Assembly (NCBI GenBank): GCA_963773665.1
Contig: CAVZBZ010000002.1
Span: 682,001-746,000 of the forward strand
Origin: DATJLY01 sp963773665
GTDB taxonomy: Bacteria; Pseudomonadota; Alphaproteobacteria; ATCC43930; CGMCC-115725
Direction of reading: 5' to 3'
DNA length: 64,000 nt
Within the stretch, counting starts at the first letter, position 1, and each line of letters begins with the position of its first letter. Below are positions 9,772 to 17,644 of the stretch, in pieces. A program made the position numbers and the translations under genes. The notes beneath the pieces are model-generated. The model was given only the letters and a program-made list of their open reading frames with translations. It was not told the origin of the DNA and made no database searches.

Positions 9772-10503
9772 TCAATCGCCGGGCGCGGTCCACTCCTCGG
9801 CGCTGGCGCCGGCGAGCGCGCGCACGCGCTCCTCGTCGCTGCCGAACTCGGCGGCCGAGCCGTGGAAGACGACGCGCCCGTCGTCGAGCACATAGGCGCG
9901 GTCGGCGATCTCGACCGCGGCGCGCACGTTCTGCTCGACGAGCAGCACCGAGATGCCCTCGCCGCGCGCCGCCGCCACGACCCGAAATACTTCCTGCACG
10001 ATGAGCGGCGCCAGGCCCTGCGACGGCTCGTCGAGCAGCAGGAGCTTGGGGTTGAGCAGGAGCGCGCGCGAGATCGACAGCATCTCCTGCTCGCCGCCCG
10101 AGAGCTGGCGTCCCTTGTTGGACTTGCGCTGCGCCAGGCGTGGGAAGAGCTCGTAGATGCGGGCGATGGTCCACGGTCCCGGCCGCTCCGCCGGCACTTT
10201 GAGGTTCTCCTCGACCGTCAGGTTCGGGAAGATGCGGCGGCCCTCGGGCACGTAGCCGACGCCGAGCATGGCGATGCGATAGGGCTGCCAGTCCGTGGTG
10301 GCGCGGCCGAAGATGCGCACTGCGCCCTCGCGCGCGGGCGTGAGACCCATGAGGCTCCTGAGCGTCGTGGTCTTGCCGGCGCCGTTGCGGCCCAGCAGGG
10401 TCACGATCTCGCCCTCGCGCACTTCGAGATCGATGCCGTGCAGGATGTGGCTCTTGCCGTAGAAGGTGTGCAGCCCCTCGGCCAGGAGAACGGCGTCGCT
10501 CAT
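9772..10503 (-). CDS. livF: Branched-chain amino-acid-type ABC transporter ATPase LivF
   Basis: 243 residues with Walker A GRNGAGKTT, signature LSGGEQ and Walker B LLLLDEP. This is the second ATPase of a HAAT-family importer. Its ATG overlaps the livG stop (ATGA), so translation is coupled. It is the last gene of livKHMGF. HAAT importers take up branched-chain amino acids, amides, and often aromatic acids; the surrounding catabolic genes make an aromatic or aryl-amino-acid substrate possible. Confidence 0.93.
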   Translation of the reverse strand: MSDAVLLAEGLHTFYGKSHILHGIDLEVREGEIVTLLGRNGAGKTTTLRSLMGLTPAREGAVRIFGRATTDWQPYRIAMLGVGYVPEGRRIFPNLTVEENLKVPAERPGPWTIARIYELFPRLAQRKSNKGRQLSGGEQEMLSISRALLLNPKLLLLDEPSQGLAPLIVQEVFRVVAAARGEGISVLLVEQNVRAAVEIADRAYVLDDGRVVFHGSAAEFGSDEERVRALAGASAEEWTAPGD

Positions 10504-11249
10504 GCCGCCTTCCCGAGATAGGCCGCCTGCACCGCCTCGTTCCGGGCGATCTCGGGCGGCGTGCCTTCGGCGAGCACGGCCCCTTCGGCCAGCACCATGA
10601 TGCGGTCGGCGAGATGGAACACGACGCGCATGTCGTGCTCGATCAGCACGATGGTGAGGTTCTGTTCGCGGTGCAGTTTGCGGATGAGCTGCGTGATGTC
10701 ATAGGTCTCCTGGTCGCCCATGCCGGCGGTCGGCTCGTCGAGCAGCAGGAGGCGCGGCTTCAAGGCAAGCGCCAACATGATCTCGGTCGCGCGCTGGTCG
10801 CCGTGCGCCAGCTCGCCCACGAGCCGGTCGGCCCGGTCGGCGAGGCCGCTCATCTCGAGGAGTTCCGCGACGCGCGCGCGGACCTCGCCGTCGGCCTCGC
10901 GCGAGAGCCACGCCTTGAGGCGGTAGCCCGAGGCGACCTCGACCGCGATGCGCAGATTCTCGCGTGTCGAAAGCTCGGGAAAGACCTCGGTGATCTGAAA
11001 CGTGCGGGCGATGCCGCGCCACACGCGCCGCGCCGGCAGGAGCCGCGTGATGTCCTGGCCGTCGAACACGATGCGGCCGGAGGACGGCGAGAGAAAGCCG
11101 CTGATGATGTTGAAGAAGGTGGTCTTGCCGGCGCCGTTGGGGCCGATCACGGCGCGCAGCTCGCCCTGCTCGACCGTCATCGAAACATTGTCGACGGCGA
11201 CGAGATCGCCGAACCGCCGCGACACGTTCTCGACCTGAAGGAGGCTCAT
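10500..11249 (-). CDS. livG: Branched-chain amino-acid-type ABC transporter ATPase LivG
   Basis: 249 residues; Walker A GPNGAGKTT, Walker B LLLLDEP, and the variant signature LAHGDQR typical of LivG proteins rather than LSGGQ. The start at 11249 is chosen because it overlaps the livM stop by four bases (ATGA) and follows an AAGGAGG-like ribosome site (GAAGGAGGCTC on the opposite strand reading marks the junction). A longer open frame upstream runs through livM and is not coding. It pairs with LivF to energise the LivHM permease. Confidence 0.93.
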   Translation of the reverse strand: MSLLQVENVSRRFGDLVAVDNVSMTVEQGELRAVIGPNGAGKTTFFNIISGFLSPSSGRIVFDGQDITRLLPARRVWRGIARTFQITEVFPELSTRENLRIAVEVASGYRLKAWLSREADGEVRARVAELLEMSGLADRADRLVGELAHGDQRATEIMLALALKPRLLLLDEPTAGMGDQETYDITQLIRKLHREQNLTIVLIEHDMRVVFHLADRIMVLAEGAVLAEGTPPEIARNEAVQAAYLGKAA

Positions 11250-12196
11250 TGCGCGCTCCTCCGACGGATCATGCCAAGGACGCCGCGCGGGAAGAACAGC
11301 ACGATCAGCACGAAGAACAAGCCGATGAACGACTCCCAGTTCTCGGTGCGGCTCGAGATGTAGTCCTGGAGCATGATGAAAATCGTGGCGCCGATGAGCG
11401 GCCCCCAGAAGCTGCGCATGCCGCCCAGGACGGCCATGATGACGAAAGTGCCCGACATGTCCCAGCGCAGCGCGCGCGGATCGACGAAATCGTTCAAAAG
11501 CGCGTAGAGCGCACCGGCGGTGCTGGCGAAGAAGCACGAGATGACCCACGACATCCAGATGTGCTGGTCGACCGGAATGCCGAGGAAACGCGCGCGGCGC
11601 TCGTTCTCGCGGATCGCCAGAAGCGTGCGGCCGAACGGCGAGCGCAGCAGGAACGCCATCACGCCGACCGAGACGGCGAACACTGCGAGCGACAAATAAT
11701 AGAAGGCGTCGGCGCTGTGCAGGATGTCGAGCGTGGCGAAGCCGAAATCAAGCGGCACGCGATTCCAGGCGCTGAGGCCGTCGTCGCCGCCGGTGACGGA
11801 GCTCCACTGGAACGCGATGAAATAGAATACCTGGCCGAAGGCGATCGTGCACATCGCGAAATAGACGCCGCGGAGCCGCGTGATCATCGGGCCGATAACC
11901 GCGGCCGCGACGGTGCCGACGACGATGCCGACCAGCATGCCGACGGGCGTGCTGGGATAAAGGTACTTGATCGTCATCGCCGTGCCATAGGCGCCGAGGC
12001 CGAAATAGGCGGCATGACCGAACGATAGAACGCCGGTGAAGCCGAGCAGAAAATTGAGCGCCATCACCGCCAAGGCGATGACGACTATTCGGCTGCCGAG
12101 CTGGATATAGCCGCCGACCATCGGCAGCCAGAACGGCGCGGTCAGCAGCAACAGCCAGACGAGCGCGTCGGCCGAACGCTTGTCGAGCCGGTTCAT
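11246..12196 (-). CDS. livM: Branched-chain amino-acid-type ABC permease LivM
   Basis: 316 residues, strongly hydrophobic with about 8-10 predicted membrane segments. It contains the family motif GFTGVLSFGHAAYFGLGAY near residue 50-70 and a C-terminal basic end (FFPRGVLGMIRRR). It forms the inner-membrane channel with LivH. The ATG at 12196 overlaps the livH stop (TGATG) and its stop overlaps livG, so the three genes are translationally coupled. Confidence 0.93.
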   Translation of the reverse strand: MNRLDKRSADALVWLLLLTAPFWLPMVGGYIQLGSRIVVIALAVMALNFLLGFTGVLSFGHAAYFGLGAYGTAMTIKYLYPSTPVGMLVGIVVGTVAAAVIGPMITRLRGVYFAMCTIAFGQVFYFIAFQWSSVTGGDDGLSAWNRVPLDFGFATLDILHSADAFYYLSLAVFAVSVGVMAFLLRSPFGRTLLAIRENERRARFLGIPVDQHIWMSWVISCFFASTAGALYALLNDFVDPRALRWDMSGTFVIMAVLGGMRSFWGPLIGATIFIMLQDYISSRTENWESFIGLFFVLIVLFFPRGVLGMIRRRSAQ

Positions 12197-13062
12197 CAGA
12201 ACCGCCCCTCCTCGCCGAGGAGGCCGTGCGGCCGCACGATCAGCACCGCCGCCATCATCACATATATCACCGCTTCGCTCGCAGACGGAAAGAACACGGT
12301 CGTGACGCCAGAGGCGACGCCGATCAGCAGGCCGCCGGCAAGCGTGCCCGGCAGGCTGCCGAGGCCGCCGACGATGATGGCGATAAAGCTCGGCATGATG
12401 AGCGAATCGCCGATCGTCGGCTGCAAGCCCAGTTGGCCGACGGCGAGCACGCCGGCAAGGCCGGCCATGTAGATGCCCAGGCCAAAGTTGAGATTGCGCA
12501 GCACGCGCACGTTGACGCCGAGCGCCGATACGGTCTCGAGATCGAGGGTGCCGGCGCGAATGCGCAGCCCGAGACGGGTATAGTTCAGGATTAGAAAAAG
12601 GGCCATCACGGCGAGCGCGACGAGTGCCACCATGAACACGCGATAACCAGTGAGAAAGAAGAATTCGCTGCTGAGCGGCGAGGCGAGCCAGCCCGGAATT
12701 TGATAGGGCAGGCTTTGCGCGCCCCAGATGTAGCGCGTGCCGTCTTCGAGCATGAAGGCGAGGCCAAAGGTCAGCAGCAGGCCGTACAGCGGATCGCGGC
12801 CATAGAGCCGGCGGATCAGCACGCGCTCGATGAGGAGCCCGATCGCCGCCGTCAGGATGGGCGACAGCAGCAGCGCGCCCCAGAATCCGACAAAGGGAAT
12901 GAGCGTGTAAGCGAGATAGCCGCCGACCGCCAGGAAGCCGCCGTGCGCGAAATTGATCACGCCCGACAGGTTGAGGATGAGCGACAGGCCAAGCGCCATC
13001 AGCGCGTAGAACGCGCCGATGATGAGCCCGTTGAAAATGTTGAACAGAAGCAGTGTTGTCAT
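12196..13062 (-). CDS. livH: Branched-chain amino-acid-type ABC permease LivH
   Basis: 288 residues with the LivH signature NLSGVINFAHGGFLAVGGYL near residues 30-50 and multiple membrane helices. It is the partner permease of LivM. The 160 bp between it and livK (13063-13222) contain no gene; such a gap commonly holds an mRNA processing or attenuating hairpin, but no clear terminator is seen here. Confidence 0.93.
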   Translation of the reverse strand: MTTLLLFNIFNGLIIGAFYALMALGLSLILNLSGVINFAHGGFLAVGGYLAYTLIPFVGFWGALLLSPILTAAIGLLIERVLIRRLYGRDPLYGLLLTFGLAFMLEDGTRYIWGAQSLPYQIPGWLASPLSSEFFFLTGYRVFMVALVALAVMALFLILNYTRLGLRIRAGTLDLETVSALGVNVRVLRNLNFGLGIYMAGLAGVLAVGQLGLQPTIGDSLIMPSFIAIIVGGLGSLPGTLAGGLLIGVASGVTTVFFPSASEAVIYVMMAAVLIVRPHGLLGEEGRF

Positions 13063-13222
13063 GCGGCGATCATGGCCACGAAATTGCTGTTCGGGCTGCC
13101 CTCACAAAAAGGCCCGCCGGCTGATGGGCGGCCCCAGTCGCCGATGACGGACGACGTCAGGAAAATCCCTGCGAACCGGGCGAGGCACTGCAATCACCTG
13201 CGGCGCCTCGCCCCGTTTTTGC

Positions 13223-14488
13223 TCAGGACGGCCACACCATCTTGCAGCCCGTCTCCTCGACCGGGAGCGCCGCATCGACGCCCTTCACGAGCTGCGTCAC
13301 CGCAAACAGATCCTCCGGATCGCCGCCCGCCGGAGCCTTCTGCGAATGACCGACAAAGAGCGTCGGCATCAGCTGGTTGTCGCCCTTGCGGTAGAACGGA
13401 TTGTTCGGCATCAGCGCCACCTCGGGCGGCAGGACCATGCCCTGCATCGCCTTGGCGAGCTTGAGCGGCTCGAGCGACTTCGCCTCGTCGGCGGCGAGCT
13501 TGCAGCTCCAGGTCGAGGCAAAGCCGAACCAGGTGCGCGCCGTCGGCACATGACCGCCGCTGCGCTTGCGGATGTCGGCGACGAACTCGTCGACGTGCGG
13601 CACCCCGGGCTGCTTGAAGTACCATTCGAACACCCAATCGCCGATCAGCGCTTCGGGCGGCAGGCCGATCAAGACCTCGAGCTCCTGCTGCGCGCCGGCG
13701 ATGTGGAATTTCTTGTCGAGCCCGAACTGCACGGCCTGCTTCAGGCAATTGATCATATCGTCGCCGGCGAGCAGAAGCACAATCGCATCCGGGTTCGTGG
13801 ACTGCGCCTTGATCAGGTTGGCGGAGAAGTCGGTGGTGCCGAGCGGCGTCAGATCGGCGCCGAGCTTGGTGCCGCCGGCCTGCTGCAAGGAGGCTTCGAA
13901 GCCCGCTTGCAGGCCGTGGCCGAAGGCGTAGTCCGGAGTGATGAAGTACCACTTCTTGCCGTAGGATTTCAGCAACAGCGCGGATACCGAGTTGGTCTCC
14001 ATGCGCGTCGTGTTGCAGACGCGGAATACGTTCCAGTGGCATTGCGTGCCGGTGACGGTATCGATGTGGCCGCCCGGGTCGATGAGCAGCACGCCCTTCT
14101 CGAAAGCGACGTTCGCGATCGCCTGCGCCAGCGCCGAGTTGATGTTGCCGACGAGGAAGTTGACCTTGTCGCGATCGATCAGCTTGTTGGCTTTCTGCAC
14201 CGCCACCGCGGCGTCGCCGCTCGTCGAATCCTCAACCAGCAGTTCGGCCTGACGGCCGAGGATGCCGCCCTTGGCATTGATCTGGTCGAGCGCGAGTTGG
14301 CAGCCGATCAGTTCGTTCTTGCCGAGCGCGGCGTACACTCCGGTCAGCGGATTGTCGAGGCCGATTTTGACGTTGTCGGCGGCACGCGCGGACCACACGA
14401 AGGGCGACGCGACTTGCGCCACGCCGGCGGCGGCGGCGGCCTTGAGGATGGTGCGGCGGCGGATGGTGGACGACGTGGGCCGGTTCAT
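13223..14488 (-). CDS. livK: Periplasmic substrate-binding protein of liv-type importer
   Basis: 421 residues. The N-terminus carries a twin-arginine-type leader (RRRTILKAAAAAG) with cleavage near SARAADN, so export through Tat is likely. The rest is a type I periplasmic binding fold of the LivK/AmiC family (IGLDNPLTGVYAALGKNELIG, INAKGGILG). It captures the ligand for LivHMGF. It is the first gene of the operon. Its promoter region is bounded about 200 bp upstream by an IS1595 insertion, which may affect expression. Confidence 0.92.
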   Translation of the reverse strand: MNRPTSSTIRRRTILKAAAAAGVAQVASPFVWSARAADNVKIGLDNPLTGVYAALGKNELIGCQLALDQINAKGGILGRQAELLVEDSTSGDAAVAVQKANKLIDRDKVNFLVGNINSALAQAIANVAFEKGVLLIDPGGHIDTVTGTQCHWNVFRVCNTTRMETNSVSALLLKSYGKKWYFITPDYAFGHGLQAGFEASLQQAGGTKLGADLTPLGTTDFSANLIKAQSTNPDAIVLLLAGDDMINCLKQAVQFGLDKKFHIAGAQQELEVLIGLPPEALIGDWVFEWYFKQPGVPHVDEFVADIRKRSGGHVPTARTWFGFASTWSCKLAADEAKSLEPLKLAKAMQGMVLPPEVALMPNNPFYRKGDNQLMPTLFVGHSQKAPAGGDPEDLFAVTQLVKGVDAALPVEETGCKMVWPS

Positions 14489-14678
14489 CGTTTCGCTCCC
14501 CTGTTGCTTTGATCAACGATCTTGTCGGGAATTGCAGACGCACCTGCGGTTTGTCAGCAGCCCGCATCCTGACGTTGTGGTTTCGTGATACAAAACTTTC
14601 TATGCCGTCTCAAGGGCTTCCGGGCAATGTCATACGAAATAATATTGCGTCTCGTTGGATATTTTTAAAACGATTGGC
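14489..14678. promoter_or_regulatory. liv operon upstream region
   Basis: About 190 bases between livK and the target duplication of the first IS1595 element. The segment 14575-14670 is AT-rich, unlike the flanking genes, and should hold the livK promoter. I see no operator that can be named. The distal end (14672-14686, GATTGGCTTCGTTTG) is one half of an intergenic repeat that also occurs intact at 17520-17540. Confidence 0.4.
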
Positions 14679-14686
14679 TTCGTTTG
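14679..14686 (+). repeat. 8-bp target duplication, left of first IS1595 element
   Basis: TTCGTTTG directly precedes the element end GGGAATTG and recurs directly after the other end at 17462-17469. Eight-base duplications are the rule for IS1595-family transposition. Confidence 0.9.
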
Positions 14687-14776
14687 GGGAATTGTATCGT
14701 TGACAAACACGCTTTGAACGGCTGACCCACGCGGTATGATGGTGCGGCCCCTTACCCTTGGCACAGGTTCCGAAAG

Positions 14777-14941
14777 ATGACCCCCTTTGAGGAAGCCATA
14801 TACCCGGCACAGCTCGCGTGGAGCGCCATAATCCAAGCCCGAGTGCGGGCGGGGGATCCCACCGTCACCATGAAGGAGCGGCTGTCGGTTCTCTTGGAAT
14901 TGGTGGGACCGCCTCCGCGGCCGGCAAAGCACGAAGGCTGA
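14777..14941 (+). CDS. Small ORF, 54 residues, unknown function
   Basis: Starts at ATG 14777 (MTPFEEAIYPAQ) and ends TGA 14941. It is read toward the element interior from just inside the left terminal repeat. The protein is amphipathic with no membrane segment or known motif. Ribosome site is weak. It fills an otherwise empty part of the transposon, which is the main reason to list it. Confidence 0.4.
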   Translation: MTPFEEAIYPAQLAWSAIIQARVRAGDPTVTMKERLSVLLELVGPPPRPAKHEG

Positions 14942-14946
14942 TCCGA

Positions 14947-15159
14947 TCAAGGTGCGGGCATCTGCGGACGAACGCAGGCCGCGCCCGTTTTTGCATCTGG
15001 ACTTGGGGCGCATAGCAGCATCGCGCCGGACCACTGGTCGAGACGCCAAACGAGCGGATCGGCGGTTCTGACTGGCACCATAATAAATCTGTGAGACATC
15101 GCGTAGCCGACCGCCATCAAGGTCGCTGACAACACGATTGCTACGGACAACGCCTTCAC
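14947..15159 (-). CDS. Small membrane-anchored or exported protein, passenger of IS1595 element
   Basis: 70 residues from GTG 15159. A hydrophobic N-terminal stretch (about residues 4-20) is followed by a short domain with WRLDQWSGAMLLC. This arrangement, one N-terminal helix then a RLDxWxG strand pair ending in Cys, recalls small inner-membrane proteins frequent in alphaproteobacterial accessory DNA. Function unknown. Confidence 0.5.
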   Translation of the reverse strand: MKALSVAIVLSATLMAVGYAMSHRFIMVPVRTADPLVWRLDQWSGAMLLCAPSPDAKTGAACVRPQMPAP

Positions 15160-15174
15160 GAGGTGCCTACCAAC

Positions 15175-15333
15175 TCACTTCTTCTCGTCATGGCTGTCGG
15201 GCTTGGGTTTCGCCTTCGCAATCTGCTTCATCGCCTCGTCAAACGCGGCCTCGTCCTCGCTGCACTCGGCGTTCCGGGCGGCTTCGATGAAGCGCTTGCT
15301 TTGCGCGGTCCTTGGAGGCTTTGGCTTCGACAT
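15175..15333 (-). CDS. Small charged protein, passenger of IS1595 element
   Basis: 52 residues from ATG 15333 (MSKPKPPRTAQSK), very rich in Lys, Ala, Asp and Glu, with a predicted helix around EDEAAFDEAMKQI. Its first 95 bases overlap the 3' end of the toxin gene in another frame on the same strand; GGTGGAG precedes the start at 11 bases. I think both are real because the composition is that of a soluble small protein, but function is unknown. Confidence 0.5.
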   Translation of the reverse strand: MSKPKPPRTAQSKRFIEAARNAECSEDEAAFDEAMKQIAKAKPKPDSHDEKK

Positions 15334-15754
15334 GAGTGGGCAGCTCCACCTTCCGAAAATCATCGCGCTTTATTGCCATCGGCACCCACCAGCAATCGCG
15401 CGGCTTACTTTGACCGATCTGCGCTTGGATGCTTGGCCACCAATATACGAGATGAGCAACCTTGAAGGCCAAATCTGACGATGCCCAGCGACGGTCACAG
15501 AAGAAGCAGATAAGATCGTTTTCCTTGAAGGCTATAACTTGGTGCGGCTTCTTCGCGATGTTCTTGTCGGCGGACAGAACGATTTGGCCACCGAACCTTT
15601 TGAATGCCACGGCCCAAAATTCGTCCGGCGAATTTCCGGCGGCAAACTGAGGCACATAGACGAACTCAAATCCTTGGTCGCCAAAACCAGTTTGAAGCAA
15701 CCGAACCAGTCGCGGCGGGATGCTTACATCGACGGCGACCCTCGTTCGTTTCAC
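15239..15754 (-). CDS. VapC45-like PIN-domain toxin
   Basis: 171 residues. The first 120 residues match the layout of VapC45 PIN-like proteins: an N-terminal acidic strand (RVAVDVSIPP), a helix with SPDEFW, and the acidic strand VLSADKNI, which together would form the metal site of an RNA-cleaving PIN fold. The C-terminal 40 residues are basic and Arg-rich. Its ATG overlaps the antitoxin stop (ATGA), the usual coupling of toxin-antitoxin pairs. RNase activity is inferred from the family and was not shown. Confidence 0.72.
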   Translation of the reverse strand: MKRTRVAVDVSIPPRLVRLLQTGFGDQGFEFVYVPQFAAGNSPDEFWAVAFKRFGGQIVLSADKNIAKKPHQVIAFKENDLICFFCDRRWASSDLAFKVAHLVYWWPSIQAQIGQSKPRDCWWVPMAIKRDDFRKVELPTHVEAKASKDRAKQALHRSRPERRVQRGRGRV

Positions 15755-16479
15755 GCAGCGCGCGCCTCGCCTCGCTTGCTAAGGTGCTGTTCGAAACGGA
15801 TGGCCTCGATTATCTCCGCTGTCGGTATTTCAAACCAATGGCTGACTGGTTCCGCATTTTCGCCTTCGGCTAACCACGCGTCGTAAATCGTTGCTGTTGG
15901 AATTCGGCTTGGACCAACAGGCTGACCGTAGGCGATCTTGGGGTCAATGATGATCCTAGGGAATTGCTTCGGAACCGGCTTCCATTCGTCGGCAAGATGC
16001 GTCGTGGCATCGAAGCGCACGCCCGGCAAGAGGCTTTGCTTGATGGCCTCGTAAATCACGTAGTTCTTTGTAAGCAGGCTTCGCAACCGTGGATCTGCGG
16101 CCTTATCGGCGCTGTCCTTCAGCACTTCCTCCACGAACACATCGGCTTTGTCGGCGACTAAAATGACCCTATCCATCGCGAAGGGATGCGTCGTCTTGAA
16201 CTCATCTTTGAGCCGCGCGGCGGCTATCCGCAGGCTTCGCGCTTTGACACCATGCACGCGAAAATGCTCAACGAATCGAATTTCCATCAAGTCGTGGAAA
16301 CTCAGTTCTTCGGTGTCCCCAATCGGCTTGTAGTCACGGTTTAGCAACGGCCCGATCTGTCGGGACGGATAGCCGCGAAGCCAGCCATATATGCGGTTGG
16401 TGCTACCGACTTGAATTAGGCGCGCGGCCTCATGGACGGTGTAAAAGCCCCGAGCAAGAGGATTAATCTCGCGCGCCAT
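15751..16479 (-). CDS. VapB45-like antitoxin (HTH plus DUF433)
   Basis: 242 residues. The N-terminal 40 residues form a MerR-like helix-turn-helix (YTVHEAARLIQV). The middle is helical (LMEIRFVEHFRVHGVKA). The C-terminus has DUF433 features (IIIDPKIAYGQPVGPSRIPT and ATIYDAWLAEGE). This is the architecture of VapB45-type antitoxins that bind and repress their own operon. The ATG at 16479 shares a base with the transposase stop (TGATG); a GTG one codon earlier is a less likely start. Being coupled to the transposase is unusual. Confidence 0.74.
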   Translation of the reverse strand: MAREINPLARGFYTVHEAARLIQVGSTNRIYGWLRGYPSRQIGPLLNRDYKPIGDTEELSFHDLMEIRFVEHFRVHGVKARSLRIAAARLKDEFKTTHPFAMDRVILVADKADVFVEEVLKDSADKAADPRLRSLLTKNYVIYEAIKQSLLPGVRFDATTHLADEWKPVPKQFPRIIIDPKIAYGQPVGPSRIPTATIYDAWLAEGENAEPVSHWFEIPTAEIIEAIRFEQHLSKRGEARAA

Positions 16480-17399
16480 CACGAGTCCCGATAGGTGAGC
16501 CGCTTGCCTACGATCCCCCGAAGCGCCCGAGCCGCCCGCTCACCATCTTCGACGTTGAGTGCCATGCGCTCATTATAGCGGAAATCGAACTCCGCCAAGT
16601 AGCGCTTTAGGTGCTGCTGGCTGACGTGGTGATAGGTTCCGGTGACGCCGCGCTTCAACGTGGCGAAATACGACTCGATGGTGTTGGTGTGGACATCGCC
16701 GCGCACGTACTCGCCGATGGAGTGATTGACGGCCTCGGTCTTATAGCCTTTGACCGAATAGCGCGTCGTATGGTTTTCGTCCGAATAGACGACCGTCTCG
16801 CCGTGCAACTGAGCCTGCACGATTTCCCGGAGCGTGGCGCCGTTGACTTCGGCGACGTGGAAAGAGCGCACCTTGCCCTCACGCTCGACCAGGGAGAACA
16901 CAGGCTCCTTGCCCTTCCCGCCGCGCCCCTCGTGCTTGCGCTTGGAGGCGTGCTTATTGCGCTCTTTTCCGCCCACGTAGCTCTCATCAATTTCCGCCGT
17001 CTCGCCTTCGCCGCCGAGCATGGGAAGCGTGCCGTCGCGCATCGCCTCGCGGAGCCGCATCGTCATAAACCATGCCGTCTTGTAGGTGACGCCAAGAACG
17101 CGGTGGATTTCGTGGGTGCTCATGCCCTTCTTGGAGGCGCAGAGAAGATGCGTGGCTTGGAACCACAGGTGCAGCTTGACGTGGCTGGACTCGAATACCG
17201 TCCTGACCGTCACCGTGAACTGGCGCTTGCAAGGGCCGCAGCGATAGAGGCCGATCCGGCCGCCCTTAACGGAAGTGATGCGATCCAGGCCGCCGCACTT
17301 CGGGCAGACGGGTCCGTGCGGCCAAAGCAGGCTTTCCAGCTTTGCGTACGCGGCGGTCTCATCGTGGAAGAACGGGGCGGAAAGTGCGGACGTGGCCAT
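16479..17399 (-). CDS. IS1595-family transposase (ISXO2-like)
   Basis: 306 residues. An N-terminal zinc ribbon (CPKCGG, CGPCKRQF) is followed by an HTH-like region and the ISXO2-type nuclease domain: Asp in AEIDESYVGGK, Asp in VYSDENHTTRY, and the NTIESYFATLKRG helix with later FRYNER. The start at 17399 has AAGGAG 7 bases upstream. TTGACA inside the right terminal repeat (reverse of 17443-17448) is a candidate -35 box. It lies first in the operon with vapBC-like genes. Confidence 0.92.
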   Translation of the reverse strand: MATSALSAPFFHDETAAYAKLESLLWPHGPVCPKCGGLDRITSVKGGRIGLYRCGPCKRQFTVTVRTVFESSHVKLHLWFQATHLLCASKKGMSTHEIHRVLGVTYKTAWFMTMRLREAMRDGTLPMLGGEGETAEIDESYVGGKERNKHASKRKHEGRGGKGKEPVFSLVEREGKVRSFHVAEVNGATLREIVQAQLHGETVVYSDENHTTRYSVKGYKTEAVNHSIGEYVRGDVHTNTIESYFATLKRGVTGTYHHVSQQHLKRYLAEFDFRYNERMALNVEDGERAARALRGIVGKRLTYRDS

Positions 17400-17461
17400 G
17401 AACTATCTCCTTGACGTTTAAGGTAAACTCATGGACCGTGTTTGTCAAAGATATAATTCCC

Positions 17462-17469
17462 TTCGTTTG
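17462..17469 (+). repeat. 8-bp target duplication, right of first IS1595 element
   Basis: Second copy of TTCGTTTG, immediately after the terminal CCC of the element at 17461. Confidence 0.9.
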
Positions 17470-17519
17470 GTAATTCCAGGCCTTTCGATCTTTCGCCGCC
17501 GGTTTTCCCGCACCCGAAA

Positions 17520-17541
17520 ATTGGCTTCGTTTGGTAATTTC
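17520..17541 (+). repeat. Intact copy of the intergenic repeat hit by the IS1595 element
   Basis: TTGGCTTCGTTTGGTAATT lies here. Joining 14672-14686 to 17470-17476 restores the same sequence, so the first element split one of two direct copies spaced about 60 bp apart. Such TTGGCTTCGTTTGG motifs behave like dispersed intergenic repeats; how many copies the genome holds cannot be told from this window. Confidence 0.65.
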
Positions 17542-17571
17542 GGGCGGCCGCGAAGTGCCCGCTCTTTACCG

Positions 17572-17579
17572 CCTAATAC
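17572..17579 (+). repeat. 8-bp target duplication, left of second IS1595 element
   Basis: CCTAATAC precedes the element end CGGAATTATCAC and recurs at 23991-23998. Confidence 0.9.
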
Positions 17580-17592
17580 CGGAATTATCACC

Positions 17593-17620
17593 TTGACAAA
17601 TAGGATACCATAGGTAGAAT
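17593..17620 (+). promoter_or_regulatory. Transposase promoter inside the terminal repeat
   Basis: TTGACA (17593-17598) and TAGAAT (17615-17620) are spaced 16 bases apart, a near-consensus sigma-70 promoter whose -35 box lies in the terminal inverted repeat. The transposase ATG is 25 bases beyond the -10 box, with AAGGA at 17631-17635. Transposase binding to the end could therefore repress its own gene. Confidence 0.7.
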
Positions 17621-17644
17621 GGCAGGAGAAAAGGATGTTCCGCC

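Larger units (their letters stand above)
14687..17461 (-). mobile_element. IS1595-family transposon carrying a toxin-antitoxin module
   Basis: A 2775-bp element with exact ends. Left terminus GGGAATTGTATCGTTGACAA and right terminus (inverted) GGGAATTATATCTTTGACAA form imperfect terminal inverted repeats of about 25 bp ending in ACACG. It is flanked by TTCGTTTG duplications. Reverse-strand gene order: IS1595 transposase, VapB45-like antitoxin, VapC45-like toxin, then two or three small genes. Known IS1595 groups (ISNwi1-like) carry passenger genes; carrying a coupled toxin-antitoxin pair could stabilise the element. It inserted inside an intergenic repeat. Confidence 0.9.

Noticed and set aside
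14701..14729. Promoter at the left TIR of the first IS1595 element
   Set aside because: TTGACA is there, but the best -10 (TATGAT) lies 29 bases on, too far for sigma-70.
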